Below, piece after piece: positions 24,737 through 34,556 of a stretch of 64,000 nucleotides of DNA. A program made the translations under genes and the position numbers. Each line of letters opens with the position of its first letter. The stretch's first letter is position 1. Under the pieces are notes generated by a model, which worked only from the letters and a program-made list of their open reading frames with translations, had not been told where the DNA came from and did not search any database. Source of the stretch: Bacteroidota bacterium (GTDB lineage Bacteria; Bacteroidota; Bacteroidia; Chitinophagales; Chitinophagaceae); the NCBI GenBank assembly GCA_013286425.1, contig JABDFS010000001.1:23392-87391 (forward strand), read 5' to 3'.

Positions 24737-25912
24737 ATGCAAAGCAATAATTTACGATCACAGTTTTTATTAAACCCAAACATTACATTTTTAAACTTCG
24801 GATCATTTGGTGCCTGCGTTAAACCGGTGTTTGAATTATATCAAAAACTGCAGCTTGATCTTGAATCAGAACCTGTACAATTCATAGCATTTAACGGCCC
24901 TGTTAATTTAAAAAGATCGCGCGAAACGCTTGCTGCATATGTGCATTGTGATGCAGATGATCTTGTATATGTTACCAATCCTTCTTATGCAGTAAATGTT
25001 GTTGCAAAGAATTTTAAATTAAATCCCGGAGATGAGGTGTTAAGCACCGATATTGAATACGGAGCATGTGATCGTACATGGAATTATTATTGTGAAAAAG
25101 CAGGCGCAAAATATGTACGCCAGCGTATAGAGTTGCCGCTTGTTTCAAAAGGAAAATTTATTGAAGATTTCTTTAAGGGGGTATCATCAAAAACAAAAGC
25201 AATTTTTATAAGTCATATTACAAGTACTACTGCATTAAAATTCCCGGTGAAAGAAATTTGCGCCCTTGCAAAAGAAAAAGGTTTGTTCACTATGGTGGAT
25301 GGCGCTCATGCGCCGGGCCATATTCCACTTGATATAACCGATATCAATGCCGATGCTTACACCGGCGCTTGTCATAAATGGATGTGTGCGCCAAAAGGTT
25401 GTTCATTTTTGTATGTAAGAAAAGAATTGCAGCATTTGTTTGATCCGCTTGTTGTAAGCTGGGGTTATAAAAGTGCGATGCCTTCCAATTCCCAGTTCAT
25501 AGATTATCACCAGATGAATGGTACAAGAGATTTTTCCGCATTCTTAACAGTACCCAGGCTGATTGAATTTTTAAATGAGCACAACTGGCCGCAGGTAGCT
25601 GCTGATTGCAGGAAATTAGCGCATTTAAATTATCAGCGCTTTTGTAATTTATTAAATACACAACCGCTTGCACCAATATCAGATGAATTTTTAGGGCAGA
25701 TGTGCAGCATGCAGATTAAAACAAATGAACCTGAAAAATTGCAGCGTTTGTTGTATGAAAAATATAAAATTGAAATTCCTGTAATGCGGCAGGATGAGAA
25801 GGTTTATCTGCGTTATTCCATCAATGCATTTAACAGCCAGGATGACCTGGATAAATTATATGATGCGTTGAATGAAATTGTTCTGCAAACAACTTCGCTG
25901 AATATTAAATAA
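24737..25912 (+). CDS. Class V aminotransferase (isopenicillin-N-epimerase-like)
   Basis: PLP-dependent enzyme of 391 residues in the class V aminotransferase / cysteine desulfurase fold. FLNFGSFGACVKPVFE at the start and VDGAHAPGHIPLDI (PLP-binding aspartate and histidine) are typical of the isopenicillin N epimerase-like subgroup. The Schiff-base lysine is in ACHKWMCAPKG near residue 214. The reaction cannot be named: members include epimerases, lyases and desulfurases. It follows the binding-protein gene by 52 bp and may belong to the same transcript, hinting at an amino-acid or sulfur compound as the imported substrate; this is inference. Confidence 0.85.
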   Translation: MQSNNLRSQFLLNPNITFLNFGSFGACVKPVFELYQKLQLDLESEPVQFIAFNGPVNLKRSRETLAAYVHCDADDLVYVTNPSYAVNVVAKNFKLNPGDEVLSTDIEYGACDRTWNYYCEKAGAKYVRQRIELPLVSKGKFIEDFFKGVSSKTKAIFISHITSTTALKFPVKEICALAKEKGLFTMVDGAHAPGHIPLDITDINADAYTGACHKWMCAPKGCSFLYVRKELQHLFDPLVVSWGYKSAMPSNSQFIDYHQMNGTRDFSAFLTVPRLIEFLNEHNWPQVAADCRKLAHLNYQRFCNLLNTQPLAPISDEFLGQMCSMQIKTNEPEKLQRLLYEKYKIEIPVMRQDEKVYLRYSINAFNSQDDLDKLYDALNEIVLQTTSLNIK

Positions 25913-25950
25913 AGTTGATTGTATATTTATCTTCAATCATCAAATTGTAA

Positions 25951-26838
25951 ATGAAAAAGTTTTTTGGAATACTGATTGCAATTGTATTTACTCATATGGA
26001 AAGTACATCACAAATTCTTGCCCCCGGCGCAAAACTTACTTTGATTGACAGCAGTTTTAGTTTTACTGAAGGCGCGTCAACAGATAAAGCAGGCAATGTT
26101 TTTTTTACTGATCAGCCCAATGATAATATCTGGAAGTATGATATTGATGGCAAGCTTTCATTGTTTATGCATGGCACAAAAAGATCGAATGGAACATACT
26201 TCGATGCAAAAGGAAACCTGGTAAGCTGCGCAGATGAACAGGATGAATTGATATCAATATCTCCTGATAAAAAAATAACTGTTCTTGTAAAAGATTATGA
26301 AGGCCATACATTGAACGGGCCGAATGATGTTTGGATTGATGCAAAAGGCGGCATGTATATTACCGATCCATATTATCAACGTGATTACTGGACGAGAACC
26401 AAACCTGATGAAGCATTAGGGGGTGAAAAATTATATTACCTGCCTCCACATTCAACGCAATTGATAAAAGTTGACAATGATGTTAAAAAACCTAATGGCA
26501 TTGTTGGCACTCCCGATGGAAAATATTTATATGTAGCGGATATGGGGGCCTGGAAAACGTATCGTTATGATATAAACAATGATGGCTCGTTAAGCAACAA
26601 AACTTTATTTGCAAACGAAGCATCTGATGGAATGACATTGGATGATCTTGGAAACGTTTATTTAACCGGCAATGGTGTTATTGTTTATAATTCAAAAGGA
26701 GCGAAGATCGAACATATTGATGTGCCTGAAAAATGGACGGGCAATATTTGCTTTGGCGGAAAAGATAAAACCATGTTGTTTATTACAGCGTCTAAATCTA
26801 TATATACTATTCAAACAATAGTGAAGGGAATTGAGTAA
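25951..26838 (+). CDS. SMP-30/gluconolactonase family protein, exported
   Basis: A 295-residue six-bladed beta-propeller lactonase-like protein with an N-terminal signal sequence (MKKFFGILIAIVFTHMESTSQ). The metal-coordinating positions of the SMP-30 family can be aligned: the glutamate in FTEGAST, the asparagine in LNGPNDV, the asparagine in KPNGIVG and the aspartate in ASDGMTLDD. Such enzymes hydrolyse sugar lactones or related esters. It lies 38 bp after the aminotransferase gene, probably in one operon. The substrate is unknown. Confidence 0.88.
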   Translation: MKKFFGILIAIVFTHMESTSQILAPGAKLTLIDSSFSFTEGASTDKAGNVFFTDQPNDNIWKYDIDGKLSLFMHGTKRSNGTYFDAKGNLVSCADEQDELISISPDKKITVLVKDYEGHTLNGPNDVWIDAKGGMYITDPYYQRDYWTRTKPDEALGGEKLYYLPPHSTQLIKVDNDVKKPNGIVGTPDGKYLYVADMGAWKTYRYDINNDGSLSNKTLFANEASDGMTLDDLGNVYLTGNGVIVYNSKGAKIEHIDVPEKWTGNICFGGKDKTMLFITASKSIYTIQTIVKGIE

Positions 26839-26873
26839 AATGTTTGCAATAACTTCATGCTTCAAAAAAACTT

Positions 26874-27176
26874 ATGGAACACAAAACACATTACGATACT
26901 GTTTCAAATGCAATTGATGCATTGCGTAAACAAGGTTATACTTCAGATTTTAAAATTCAGAACGATAGCATAACCTGTGATGAAGGGAAGTTTAATGCAA
27001 ACAATTTTGAAGTAGTGGATGTGTATCGTTATGAAGGTAATTCAGATCCTGCAGATGAAGCTGCCGTATACGCTGTTAAATCTTCCAATGGATTAAAAGG
27101 AATTCTTATTACCGGATACGGTGCTTCTGCAGATACCGCTTCTGCAGAAATATTAGAAAAGCTTGGCAGGCATTAA
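26874..27176 (+). CDS. Small conserved Bacteroidota protein
   Basis: A 100-residue soluble protein beginning [22 protein letters not shown] and containing a [17 protein letters not shown] core and [22 protein letters not shown] end. Proteins with this pattern are common in Bacteroidota and are sometimes labelled 'phosphoribosylpyrophosphate synthetase', but I see no PRPP-binding motif and would not use that name. It may be transcribed with the lactonase gene 35 bp upstream. Its stop codon overlaps that of phoH on the other strand (TTAA shared at 27173-27176). Function unknown. Confidence 0.75.
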   Translation: MEHKTHYDTVSNAIDALRKQGYTSDFKIQNDSITCDEGKFNANNFEVVDVYRYEGNSDPADEAAVYAVKSSNGLKGILITGYGASADTASAEILEKLGRH

Positions 27177-28147
27177 ACCTGCTGGTTTGTTTCTTTATGA
27201 TATTCTTTATCGTAAGCTCTGATGATAGCTTTTACAAGGCGGTGACGAACCACATCTTCTTCATCTAATTCTATCTGTGCAATGCCATTAATATTTTTAA
27301 GTATGCGCATGGCTTTATCCAAACCGCTACGCTGATTTTTAGGAAGATCTACCTGCGTAGGATCACCTGTAATAATAGCTTTTGCACTTGCGCCTATACG
27401 CGTTAAAAACATTTTCAACTGAAGATCATTCGCATTCTGCGCTTCATCCAGTAATATAAAAGCATTATCCAATGTACGGCCGCGCATGTATGCAAGCGGT
27501 GCAATTTCAATGGTGCGTGTGCTCATATAATAACCTAACTTATCGGCAGGTATCATATCATCCAATGCATCATATAAAGGCCTTAAATACGGATCAATTT
27601 TTTCTTTCAGATCACCGGGCAAAAAGCCAAGGCTTTCACCGGCCTCAACAGCAGGACGTGTTAAGATGATCTTCTTTACCAATTTGTTTTTTAAAGCTCT
27701 TACTGCAATGGCAACTGCAGTATATGTTTTACCGGTTCCGGCAGGGCCAACTGCAAACACAATGTCATTGACATCTGCTGCCTGCACCATTCTTTTTTGG
27801 TTAACGGTTCTTGCGCGAACTGTTTTACCGTTTGGTCCAAATACGAGGATATCATTCGGGTTTTTATCAACAAAGTTGTCTATTGTTTCAGCATCATCAC
27901 CCCCTAAGATCTGTTCAAAATAATTCTCACTCATGCCGCCGTTGCGTTCCATGTATTGTACCAGCAAATCAATTTTTTCTTTTGCTGATTCTACCTGTTC
28001 CGGTGCGCCACTGAGTTTTAGTTGTGTGCCTCTTGAAAGTATTTTAAGCAGCGGAAATTTTTTTCTGAGTATGTCGAGCTTTCTGTTGTTAACACCGAAG
28101 AATTCTATTGGATTTAATGTATCGAGGTTAATTATTGTTTCTGTCAA
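27173..28147 (-). CDS. PhoH family ATPase
   Basis: Cytoplasmic PhoH-like ATPase of 324 residues. An N-terminal region resembling a KH-like domain ([21 protein letters not shown] ... [17 protein letters not shown]) precedes the P-loop domain with [15 protein letters not shown] (near 131-138) and the Walker B-like [21 protein letters not shown], then [11 protein letters not shown]. PhoH/PhoL proteins act in RNA metabolism and ribosome biogenesis. Length is standard for the PhoL type. It is convergent with, and overlaps by its stop, the small gene at 26874. Confidence 0.95.
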   Translation of the reverse strand: MTETIINLDTLNPIEFFGVNNRKLDILRKKFPLLKILSRGTQLKLSGAPEQVESAKEKIDLLVQYMERNGGMSENYFEQILGGDDAETIDNFVDKNPNDILVFGPNGKTVRARTVNQKRMVQAADVNDIVFAVGPAGTGKTYTAVAIAVRALKNKLVKKIILTRPAVEAGESLGFLPGDLKEKIDPYLRPLYDALDDMIPADKLGYYMSTRTIEIAPLAYMRGRTLDNAFILLDEAQNANDLQLKMFLTRIGASAKAIITGDPTQVDLPKNQRSGLDKAMRILKNINGIAQIELDEEDVVRHRLVKAIIRAYDKEYHKETNQQV

Positions 28148-28335
28148 AGGTTTCTAATTTTAAAGATGGATTAATCATGTTTACTATTACTTGCTAACCT
28201 GTTCTCAAATATATTTCCTTGAAAAGGTGCAAAGCAATTATTGTTGTTCACATGATGTTAATTGTTCTTTCTAAAGGTACATTGAAAAATGAAAATATTA
28301 TCTTAAACAGATGTTATGAAATTGAGTACAGCGTT

Positions 28336-30819
28336 TTATAAAGTGAGATTAAAACCAAAGAAGACGCCAAAACGTTGTGGTTTTTCTTCAGGTAGCGGAG
28401 TGGGTAAAACACGCCAGATAAAATCAACAGAAAAGAATTTGAAAATATTATCAATGCCTGTCCCTAATTCAAGATACATTTTATTATTAAGTGTTTGAAA
28501 GGGATCGCTGTTACTAAAATTGAGTTTATAATTTGCATCTGATAAATCGCCTACTATACCTTTTGCTTCCCAAAACTGGCGCAGCTTTAATTTACGGGTA
28601 AGTTTTGTATAACGAAATATTCCTGAACCAAGATGATGCTGAATGCTAAAGCCTGCATACTGATCAGTAAGATATTGAAAACGGTTCATGAGATTAAAAG
28701 AATATTTGCTATAATAAAACCAATCGTTGCCCGGCAATATATCTAACATCTGGTAAGGCAATGTTCCAAATAATTTCCCTGCAAACACATTATAATATAA
28801 ATATCCGTATGGAGAAATATTTATATAATCAGAAACAGAAAGATCAATCTTATCATATTTATAACTGCTGTTAAAAACGCCGGGGAAACCATGTACATAA
28901 CGTAGTTCTATTATGGGGAAATCACTGCCTAAACTGTAACGCGTAAAATTATCTTCAAAAGTGCGTTCCTGGTAAGCATACCTTATACGCAAACCAGTTT
29001 CAAAAGTATTAAACGGCTCGCCTTCTTTTGTTGGATACAATTCTGATCCGGGTAGGTTTAATAAAGCTTCATATTGCCTGCTGCTTCCTGTAATACCAAA
29101 ACCGAAACCGTTATTTGTTTCAGCATAGTATTCTAATTTCTTTTCTGTTACCTGCTGGTATTTATATGTTATGCCCGGTTTGCGAAAGAAGAACGCAAAA
29201 ATGTTATCTGAACCTAACTGATCATAAAACACCTGGCCGTTATCAATATCTTTTTTATAATACGCATCAATATAACTCCACGGTGTGCGGCTGAGCTGAT
29301 ATTTTACTTCAGCCTGCCCTTTGTATGTTTGATCTTTAAAACCATAAGCAAGATATCCGCGCAGGTTGAGGTTTTTATTAAAGCCTGAGTTGGTTGCAAG
29401 ATCAAACCTTAACCTTGTTCCTTCATATTGATTTGCCGATATCCAGTTATACCACGGGCCTATGCGAACGTTGCCGATATCTTTTGTTCCTGTAGTTAGA
29501 AAATTAACATCGTTGCGGTAATGTATGTAGGTTTTATTTTTTTCTAAAGTATCCAATACTTTATATACTGTTTGCTCATCTGAGTTTAAAGGTTCATGCC
29601 TTCGCTGCAACCAAAAAGAATCAGGTTTGTTCTGCGCATCTTTGTTCAATAAAATATCTTCATTTGATTTATTTGAATCAAGACTTGCCGTGACCAGGTC
29701 ACTATTGACCAGGACATTCTTGTAGGTTGCCGTTTTTCGCGCTTTAAAACCAATATGATTTTTCCCGATGGGCGATACATCTGCAACAAACTTATCTTTA
29801 TATAAAAACCATATAGAATCATTTACCAGTTTAAATTCCTGTATTAATGTAAGGCCTGTTACGAAATTCAGATTAGCATCCATTGAAGGCCGCAACATTA
29901 TTTTCTGAATGGAAAAACTGCTATCGTGAATCCAGCAATCTCCTGTAAACAAATCGCCGCCCGGATGTTTGGGCGTGAAAGCAAAATGAACCAATCTTTT
30001 ACCGGCAAGATATTGTGTATCCAGTAATTTGAAATTGTAATAGATCTCGCCATAATCACTAAAAGGGCCAACATACATTTTATTGAACACCGGGATTAAA
30101 TTGGCATATGCATCAATGTTCTGATAAGTAGAACCCAATTGTTTTATGATGCTTTCATTATCTATGCCATTGGTGATGGTAGCTTTAATTACTTCACGTG
30201 TTTTTCGAGGGTCGCGCTGGTAATAATAATCAGAAAGCGTTTCTGTTAAATATACAGGCAGGTAAGGTTCTTTTTCTGTTGTGCTGTCAACATAATCCAA
30301 TACAAAACCAAGCTTTTTAAGAAACATGGTTTTCTCAAGCTTTTCTTTATTTACATTGTTAAGATCAAGCTCAAGTTTGTTATATACTTCGTAACTGAAA
30401 TTATCAAACTTGCGCCGGTCGTTTGCAGGTTTATGTTGAATTACTTTTTTCCAGAACCATAAAGCGCGGTTATATTTTGTTTTCACAACAACTTCCTGTT
30501 GTGGTAACAGGATAAGATGAACAGTTATAAACGAAGAATCTTTAAGATCGGCTTCGGCAATTTTTAAAGGCGTATATCCAACACTTGTAATTTGCAAGGT
30601 ATCGTGTGCGCCAATGTTATTTAATGAAAGAGAAAACCGGCCTAACGTATCGGTAAGCATACCACTTCCATTCACCAAAAATCTTACAGAAACAAAAGGT
30701 ATAGGCTCATCGCTTTGCTTATCCAGTACTTCCCCGCTTATAGTTTTTGTTTGTGCTGATAAATGAATAGGTACATATAGAGCTAAAATCAATAAAACCT
30801 GCCGCAACACTTTATGCAT
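28336..30819 (-). CDS. DUF5686 / carboxypeptidase-regulatory-like outer-membrane protein
   Basis: Predicted outer-membrane protein of 827 residues. A signal peptide (LRQVLLILALYVPIHLSAQ) is followed by a carboxypeptidase D regulatory-like domain (TISGEVLDKQSDEPIPFVSVRFLVNGSG ... DTLGRFSLSLNN). A long DUF5686-type region comes next and ends in beta-barrel-like strands finishing with RFGVFFGFNLTL, an aromatic C-terminus typical of barrels. The family is widespread in Bacteroidota and its role is undefined. It is not a TonB receptor: I see no plug domain. It stands alone, divergent from the DUF892 gene. Confidence 0.87.
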   Translation of the reverse strand: MHKVLRQVLLILALYVPIHLSAQTKTISGEVLDKQSDEPIPFVSVRFLVNGSGMLTDTLGRFSLSLNNIGAHDTLQITSVGYTPLKIAEADLKDSSFITVHLILLPQQEVVVKTKYNRALWFWKKVIQHKPANDRRKFDNFSYEVYNKLELDLNNVNKEKLEKTMFLKKLGFVLDYVDSTTEKEPYLPVYLTETLSDYYYQRDPRKTREVIKATITNGIDNESIIKQLGSTYQNIDAYANLIPVFNKMYVGPFSDYGEIYYNFKLLDTQYLAGKRLVHFAFTPKHPGGDLFTGDCWIHDSSFSIQKIMLRPSMDANLNFVTGLTLIQEFKLVNDSIWFLYKDKFVADVSPIGKNHIGFKARKTATYKNVLVNSDLVTASLDSNKSNEDILLNKDAQNKPDSFWLQRRHEPLNSDEQTVYKVLDTLEKNKTYIHYRNDVNFLTTGTKDIGNVRIGPWYNWISANQYEGTRLRFDLATNSGFNKNLNLRGYLAYGFKDQTYKGQAEVKYQLSRTPWSYIDAYYKKDIDNGQVFYDQLGSDNIFAFFFRKPGITYKYQQVTEKKLEYYAETNNGFGFGITGSSRQYEALLNLPGSELYPTKEGEPFNTFETGLRIRYAYQERTFEDNFTRYSLGSDFPIIELRYVHGFPGVFNSSYKYDKIDLSVSDYINISPYGYLYYNVFAGKLFGTLPYQMLDILPGNDWFYYSKYSFNLMNRFQYLTDQYAGFSIQHHLGSGIFRYTKLTRKLKLRQFWEAKGIVGDLSDANYKLNFSNSDPFQTLNNKMYLELGTGIDNIFKFFSVDFIWRVLPTPLPEEKPQRFGVFFGFNLTL

Positions 30820-31045
30820 GTGGTCAAAATTATTCTCAAACTGCGAGAAAACAGAAATCGTAACTTAAAACAAGTAATTATTAAACTTGGTTTTAACAAC
30901 CTCTACGCGGTTCAACAGTACAAGATGCATTAAACGCTTAAATGGTTTGCCATGAATTATTTAAAAAAATTTAGAATTTCAAAGTGTCTAATTGGTATGA
31001 AATTAGATTTCACTATTACAATAAATCCAATATAAAAACAACTAT

Positions 31046-31606
31046 ATGAAAAAAGAAACAAGCGAAGCTCCACGAAAAACCGCAGCAGGTAAGTCTGCTT
31101 CCAACGATTCGAACAATAAAGAAAATCTATCAAAAATCTTTGAAGACACTTTAAAAGATATTTACTGGGCAGAAAAACATCTTACAAAAGCTTTACCTAA
31201 AATGAGTAAAGCTGCATATGATGAAGACCTTAGTAGTGCCTTCACTAATCACCTACAGGAAACACAAGGACATGTTGAAAGACTGGAACGTGTTTTTGAA
31301 CAATTAGGTAAAAAAGCCCAGGCAAAAAAATGTCCCGCAATGGAAGGTTTAGTTGAAGAAGGGAGCGAAGCTATTGATGAATATGAACCGGGTTATGCAC
31401 GTGATGCCGCACTTATTATCGCAGCGCAAAAGATAGAACATTATGAAATTGCTGCATACGGAAGTTTAAAGGCTCATGCAAAATTGATGGGCGAGGAAGA
31501 TATTGCAGCTTTGCTGGAAGAAACAGAAACAGAAGAAGGCAACGCTGATAAAAAGCTTACAGAAATTTCGGAAACAGTGAATCAGCAAGCTTACAACGGT
31601 GAATAA
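31046..31606 (+). CDS. DUF892 ferritin-like protein (YciE/YciF-like)
   Basis: A 186-residue cytoplasmic four-helix protein. After a lysine-rich, disordered N-terminus the DUF892 domain begins LSKIFEDTLKDIYWAEKHLTKALPKMSKAA. It carries the ferritin-like metal ligands in HLQETQGHVERLERVF and AAQKIEHYEIAAYGSL. Family members are stress-induced and contain a di-iron type site; the physiological reaction is not settled. The next gene, 44 bp on, is a very small membrane-anchored YtxH-like protein, which fits a general stress context. Confidence 0.88.
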   Translation: MKKETSEAPRKTAAGKSASNDSNNKENLSKIFEDTLKDIYWAEKHLTKALPKMSKAAYDEDLSSAFTNHLQETQGHVERLERVFEQLGKKAQAKKCPAMEGLVEEGSEAIDEYEPGYARDAALIIAAQKIEHYEIAAYGSLKAHAKLMGEEDIAALLEETETEEGNADKKLTEISETVNQQAYNGE

Positions 31607-31650
31607 ACGATAAAAAACATTTTATTATTTAACTATAAAAATTAAACATT

Positions 31651-31821
31651 ATGACAAAGAAAATAATAACCGGTGCTGTATTAGCACTTGCTGCAGGTGT
31701 AGCAACATATTTCTATAGAAAGAACAAGAATAGAATAAATGAAGCAGCTTCAAATGCGTACGATAAGGTGAATGATGCAGTTAATTATACTGAAGATAAA
31801 GCAGAAAATATTTTTTCTTGA
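31651..31821 (+). CDS. Tiny YtxH-like membrane protein
   Basis: A 56-residue ORF too short for the supplied track: ATG at 31651, TGA at 31819-31821. It starts MTKKIITGAVLALAAGVATY, giving one N-terminal membrane segment, and continues with a charged helix (NRINEAASNAYDKVNDAVNY) like YtxH/CsbD-type stress proteins. It follows the DUF892 gene by 44 bp and is closed by a hairpin terminator, so both are probably co-transcribed. The assignment rests on architecture only. Confidence 0.7.
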   Translation: MTKKIITGAVLALAAGVATYFYRKNKNRINEAASNAYDKVNDAVNYTEDKAENIFS

Positions 31822-31837
31822 TTGTTCATTTCAGACT

Positions 31838-31867
31838 AAAACCTCCTGACAATCGTCGGGGGGTTTT
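31838..31867 (+). terminator. Rho-independent terminator
   Basis: AAAACCTCC ... GGGGGGTTTT can pair (with a wobble), with an inner GAC-AATC-GTC stem and a final T-run. It ends the DUF892 / YtxH-like transcript. Confidence 0.8.
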
Positions 31868-31989
31868 GGTATATATATTTTCAACCTGACTTAATTAAAT
31901 TATACCAAACATTTTTTCTGACCTGATTTTTTCATCTTACTCATCATGCATCAATTGCAGAATCTTACATTTGCGATTTATTTCGACTG

Positions 31990-34092
31990 ATGAAATTATA
32001 TCCAGATTCTGCAGAGCAACAGCTTGAATTCTCAAAAATAAAAAGCCTTCTTTCTTCTTTTTGCAATACAGAATACGCCAAAGAAAAAGTTTTGAATTTG
32101 CGTATTCACACAAAAAAAGAAATCATTATACTGCAGTTGCAACAATCGTACGAGTGCAAACTTATTCTTGAACAAAGCCAATCGTTACCGAATGATTTCA
32201 GTATAGACCTTAGTCGTGCTTTAAAACTATTAAGCATTCAGGGCGGTATTTTACAGGTAGAAGATTTTATGCATATACGCAGGCTTGCTGCAAATACAGA
32301 AAGAATCTTTCGCTGGTTCGATGGTGAACGTAAACTTGCTTATCCTGGTTTATATAAAGTGATCGAAGATTCACATTACGAAAAAGCGATCACAAAAATG
32401 ATTGATGAAGTTTTTGATGAAGCAGGAAACATAAAAGACAATGCAAGTGAAGCGTTGCAGAAGATAAGGCACAATCTTTACCGCAAACGCAACGAATTAA
32501 GACGTGTGTTTGAAAAAGAAGTATCGCGTTTAAATAAAGCGGGTTATAGTGCAGAGATAGATGAAAGTTTCAGCAACGGAAGGAGAGTGGTTGCAGTATT
32601 CGCAGAATTTAAACGGCAGGTAAAAGGAATTTTGCATGGTGAAAGTGATAGTCGCAAAACAGCATTCATAGAACCTGAAGAAACCATTGAATTAAATAAC
32701 GAAGTTTTCTCCTTGGAAAATGAAGAACGAAAAGAAATACAGCGCATATTAAAATCGCTTACTGCAAAGCTTTCTGTTTACAGCAACCTGTTACAACAAT
32801 GGCTGCAGATTGCAGGCGAATTTGATTTCATCAATGCAAAAGCAAAGCTCGGCATTGAAATAAAAGGCAATTATCCAAACTTAACAGACGGAGCGATACT
32901 TGATCTGAAAGAAGCTTATCATCCGCTTTTGATCTTACATAATAAACAAACAAATAAACCAACAATTCCGCTTACATTAAAGCTGAATGAAAAGAATCGC
33001 ATTCTGGTAATAAGTGGCCCGAATGCAGGTGGAAAAACTGTTGCCATGAAAACTATCGGGCTTAATCAAATGATGTTGCAAAGTGGTTTATTGGTTCCGG
33101 TTCGCCAAGATTCTGAAATGGGAATTTTTAAACAGTTATTCATTCATATTGGCGATACGCAAAGCATAGAGTTTGATCTCAGTACCTATTCATCGCATTT
33201 GCTGCACATGAAATATTTTATTGAAAATTGCAACGGCAAAACTTTATTCTTTATTGATGAACTCGGTAGCGGAACAGATCCTAATCTTGGAGGCGCATTT
33301 GCTGAAATTATTTTAAGCGAACTGAATCGCAGGCATTCCTTTGGCGTTGTTACAACGCATTATCTTAATCTTAAAATTTTCGCCAATCACACATCAGGAA
33401 TTATTAATGGATCGATGATGTTTGATGAGGAAAATTTACAGGCGTTATATAAACTTAATATAGGAAAGCCAGGAAGCTCTTACACTTTTGCTATAGCAGA
33501 GCGTATCGGCTTGCCAAAGCATTTGATAAATCATGCAAAGAAACTGGTTGATGAAGATCATTTTCGATTGGATAAATTATTAAACCGCACAGAACAAGAC
33601 CTTCAGCAAATACAAAAAGAAAGAAAAGAGTTAAATGATCTTATTGCTGAAAATGAGCGCTTGAAAAAACAATTATCAGTTACACTCGATAAAGAAAAGC
33701 ACACGCAACAGGTTGAATTATTAAGACATCAAAATAAAATAACCGAAGAACGTATTGTTTATTTAAAAGACATGGAACGCAAGCTGAAACAGGTTGTTAT
33801 TGACTGGAAAAAAGCAGACAATAAAAATGAAGTGATGAAGCAATTGCAGGAAATGTTATTTAAGCGAAAAGAAAGCCAGGTTAAAAATAAGTTGGAGAAA
33901 AAAATAGAATCAAAATACCGCGAAGTGCAGGCGCCGATCGCAGTTGGCTCTAAAGTGAAAATGAAAAAAAATTACCAGGTTGGTGAAGTAAAAGAAATCC
34001 GTGGTAAAAGAGCAGTGGTGCAAATTGGTACTGTGCCGATTAATATTAACTTAGATGATCTTGTAGTGATTGAAGAAAAGCAGGTAAGTTAA
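31990..34092 (+). CDS. MutS2-like ATPase without Smr domain
   Basis: A 700-residue MutS-family ATPase of the MutS2 type. The N-terminal core and helical clamp are followed by the ATPase domain with Walker A SGPNAGGKTVAMKT (near 342), Walker B LFFIDELGSGTDP and TTHYLNLK. A long coiled-coil stretch follows (NRTEQDLQQIQKERKELNDLIAEN), and a small KOW-like beta domain near the C-terminus (VGSKVKMKKNYQVGEVKEIRGKRAVVQIG). Ordinary MutS2 is about 780 residues and ends in a C-terminal Smr nuclease domain; that domain is missing here. MutS2 proteins act in recombination suppression or ribosome rescue. Twelve residues after the ATPase core no frameshift is seen, so the short form looks native. Confidence 0.85.
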   Translation: MKLYPDSAEQQLEFSKIKSLLSSFCNTEYAKEKVLNLRIHTKKEIIILQLQQSYECKLILEQSQSLPNDFSIDLSRALKLLSIQGGILQVEDFMHIRRLAANTERIFRWFDGERKLAYPGLYKVIEDSHYEKAITKMIDEVFDEAGNIKDNASEALQKIRHNLYRKRNELRRVFEKEVSRLNKAGYSAEIDESFSNGRRVVAVFAEFKRQVKGILHGESDSRKTAFIEPEETIELNNEVFSLENEERKEIQRILKSLTAKLSVYSNLLQQWLQIAGEFDFINAKAKLGIEIKGNYPNLTDGAILDLKEAYHPLLILHNKQTNKPTIPLTLKLNEKNRILVISGPNAGGKTVAMKTIGLNQMMLQSGLLVPVRQDSEMGIFKQLFIHIGDTQSIEFDLSTYSSHLLHMKYFIENCNGKTLFFIDELGSGTDPNLGGAFAEIILSELNRRHSFGVVTTHYLNLKIFANHTSGIINGSMMFDEENLQALYKLNIGKPGSSYTFAIAERIGLPKHLINHAKKLVDEDHFRLDKLLNRTEQDLQQIQKERKELNDLIAENERLKKQLSVTLDKEKHTQQVELLRHQNKITEERIVYLKDMERKLKQVVIDWKKADNKNEVMKQLQEMLFKRKESQVKNKLEKKIESKYREVQAPIAVGSKVKMKKNYQVGEVKEIRGKRAVVQIGTVPININLDDLVVIEEKQVS

Positions 34093-34106
34093 TCTAAGTA
34101 AAATCT

Positions 34107-34496
34107 ATGGCAGTGTTTGAGAAAGTATTATTTGTTGATGATGATCCCATCATGGCGAAAATATCTGAGCGCACCATGCAGCTGCTTGATTTTTCCAACC
34201 AGTTTATTTCTAAAAAAGATGGTTTGCAGGCAAAAGATTACCTCATCAATAATACAGATGGATTACCTGATATAATTTTTGTTGACCTGCACATGAATGT
34301 TATGAATGGATGGAAATTTATTGAATGGTTTAATGACTGGTCTTTATCTGAAAATATTAAAATACCATTGTATGTGCTTTCATCAGGTTTAAATGAAGAT
34401 GGTTCAAGTCTGAATGATATTGAAGGATATTTACTGAAACCGATAACAGCAGAAAATCTTTCTGATATTTCTCAAAAGCACTCAGTTAAAAACTAA
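34107..34496 (+). CDS. Stand-alone response regulator receiver
   Basis: A single receiver domain of 129 residues with no output domain. The acidic pair in FVDDDPIMAKI, the phosphoryl-accepting aspartate in IIFVDLHMNVMNG, the conserved serine in YVLSSGL and the lysine in YLLKPITAEN are all present. It resembles CheY-like receivers that mediate protein-protein phosphorelay. It lies 14 bp after the MutS2-like gene on the same strand and may be co-transcribed, although no functional link is evident. No histidine kinase is in the window. Confidence 0.9.
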   Translation: MAVFEKVLFVDDDPIMAKISERTMQLLDFSNQFISKKDGLQAKDYLINNTDGLPDIIFVDLHMNVMNGWKFIEWFNDWSLSENIKIPLYVLSSGLNEDGSSLNDIEGYLLKPITAENLSDISQKHSVKN

Positions 34497-34498
34497 AC

Positions 34499-34528
34499 TT
34501 TGTCAATACTAACAACTGTTTATTTTTG
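34499..34528 (+). promoter_or_regulatory. Bacteroidota-type promoter of the acyl-CoA dehydrogenase
   Basis: TTTG at 34499-34502 and TATTTTTG at 34521-34528, separated by 18 bp, match the TTTG / TAnnTTTG consensus. The start codon follows 28 bp downstream. Confidence 0.6.
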
Positions 34529-34556
34529 CCGCGCTTAAAACACTAAATAAAAAACA

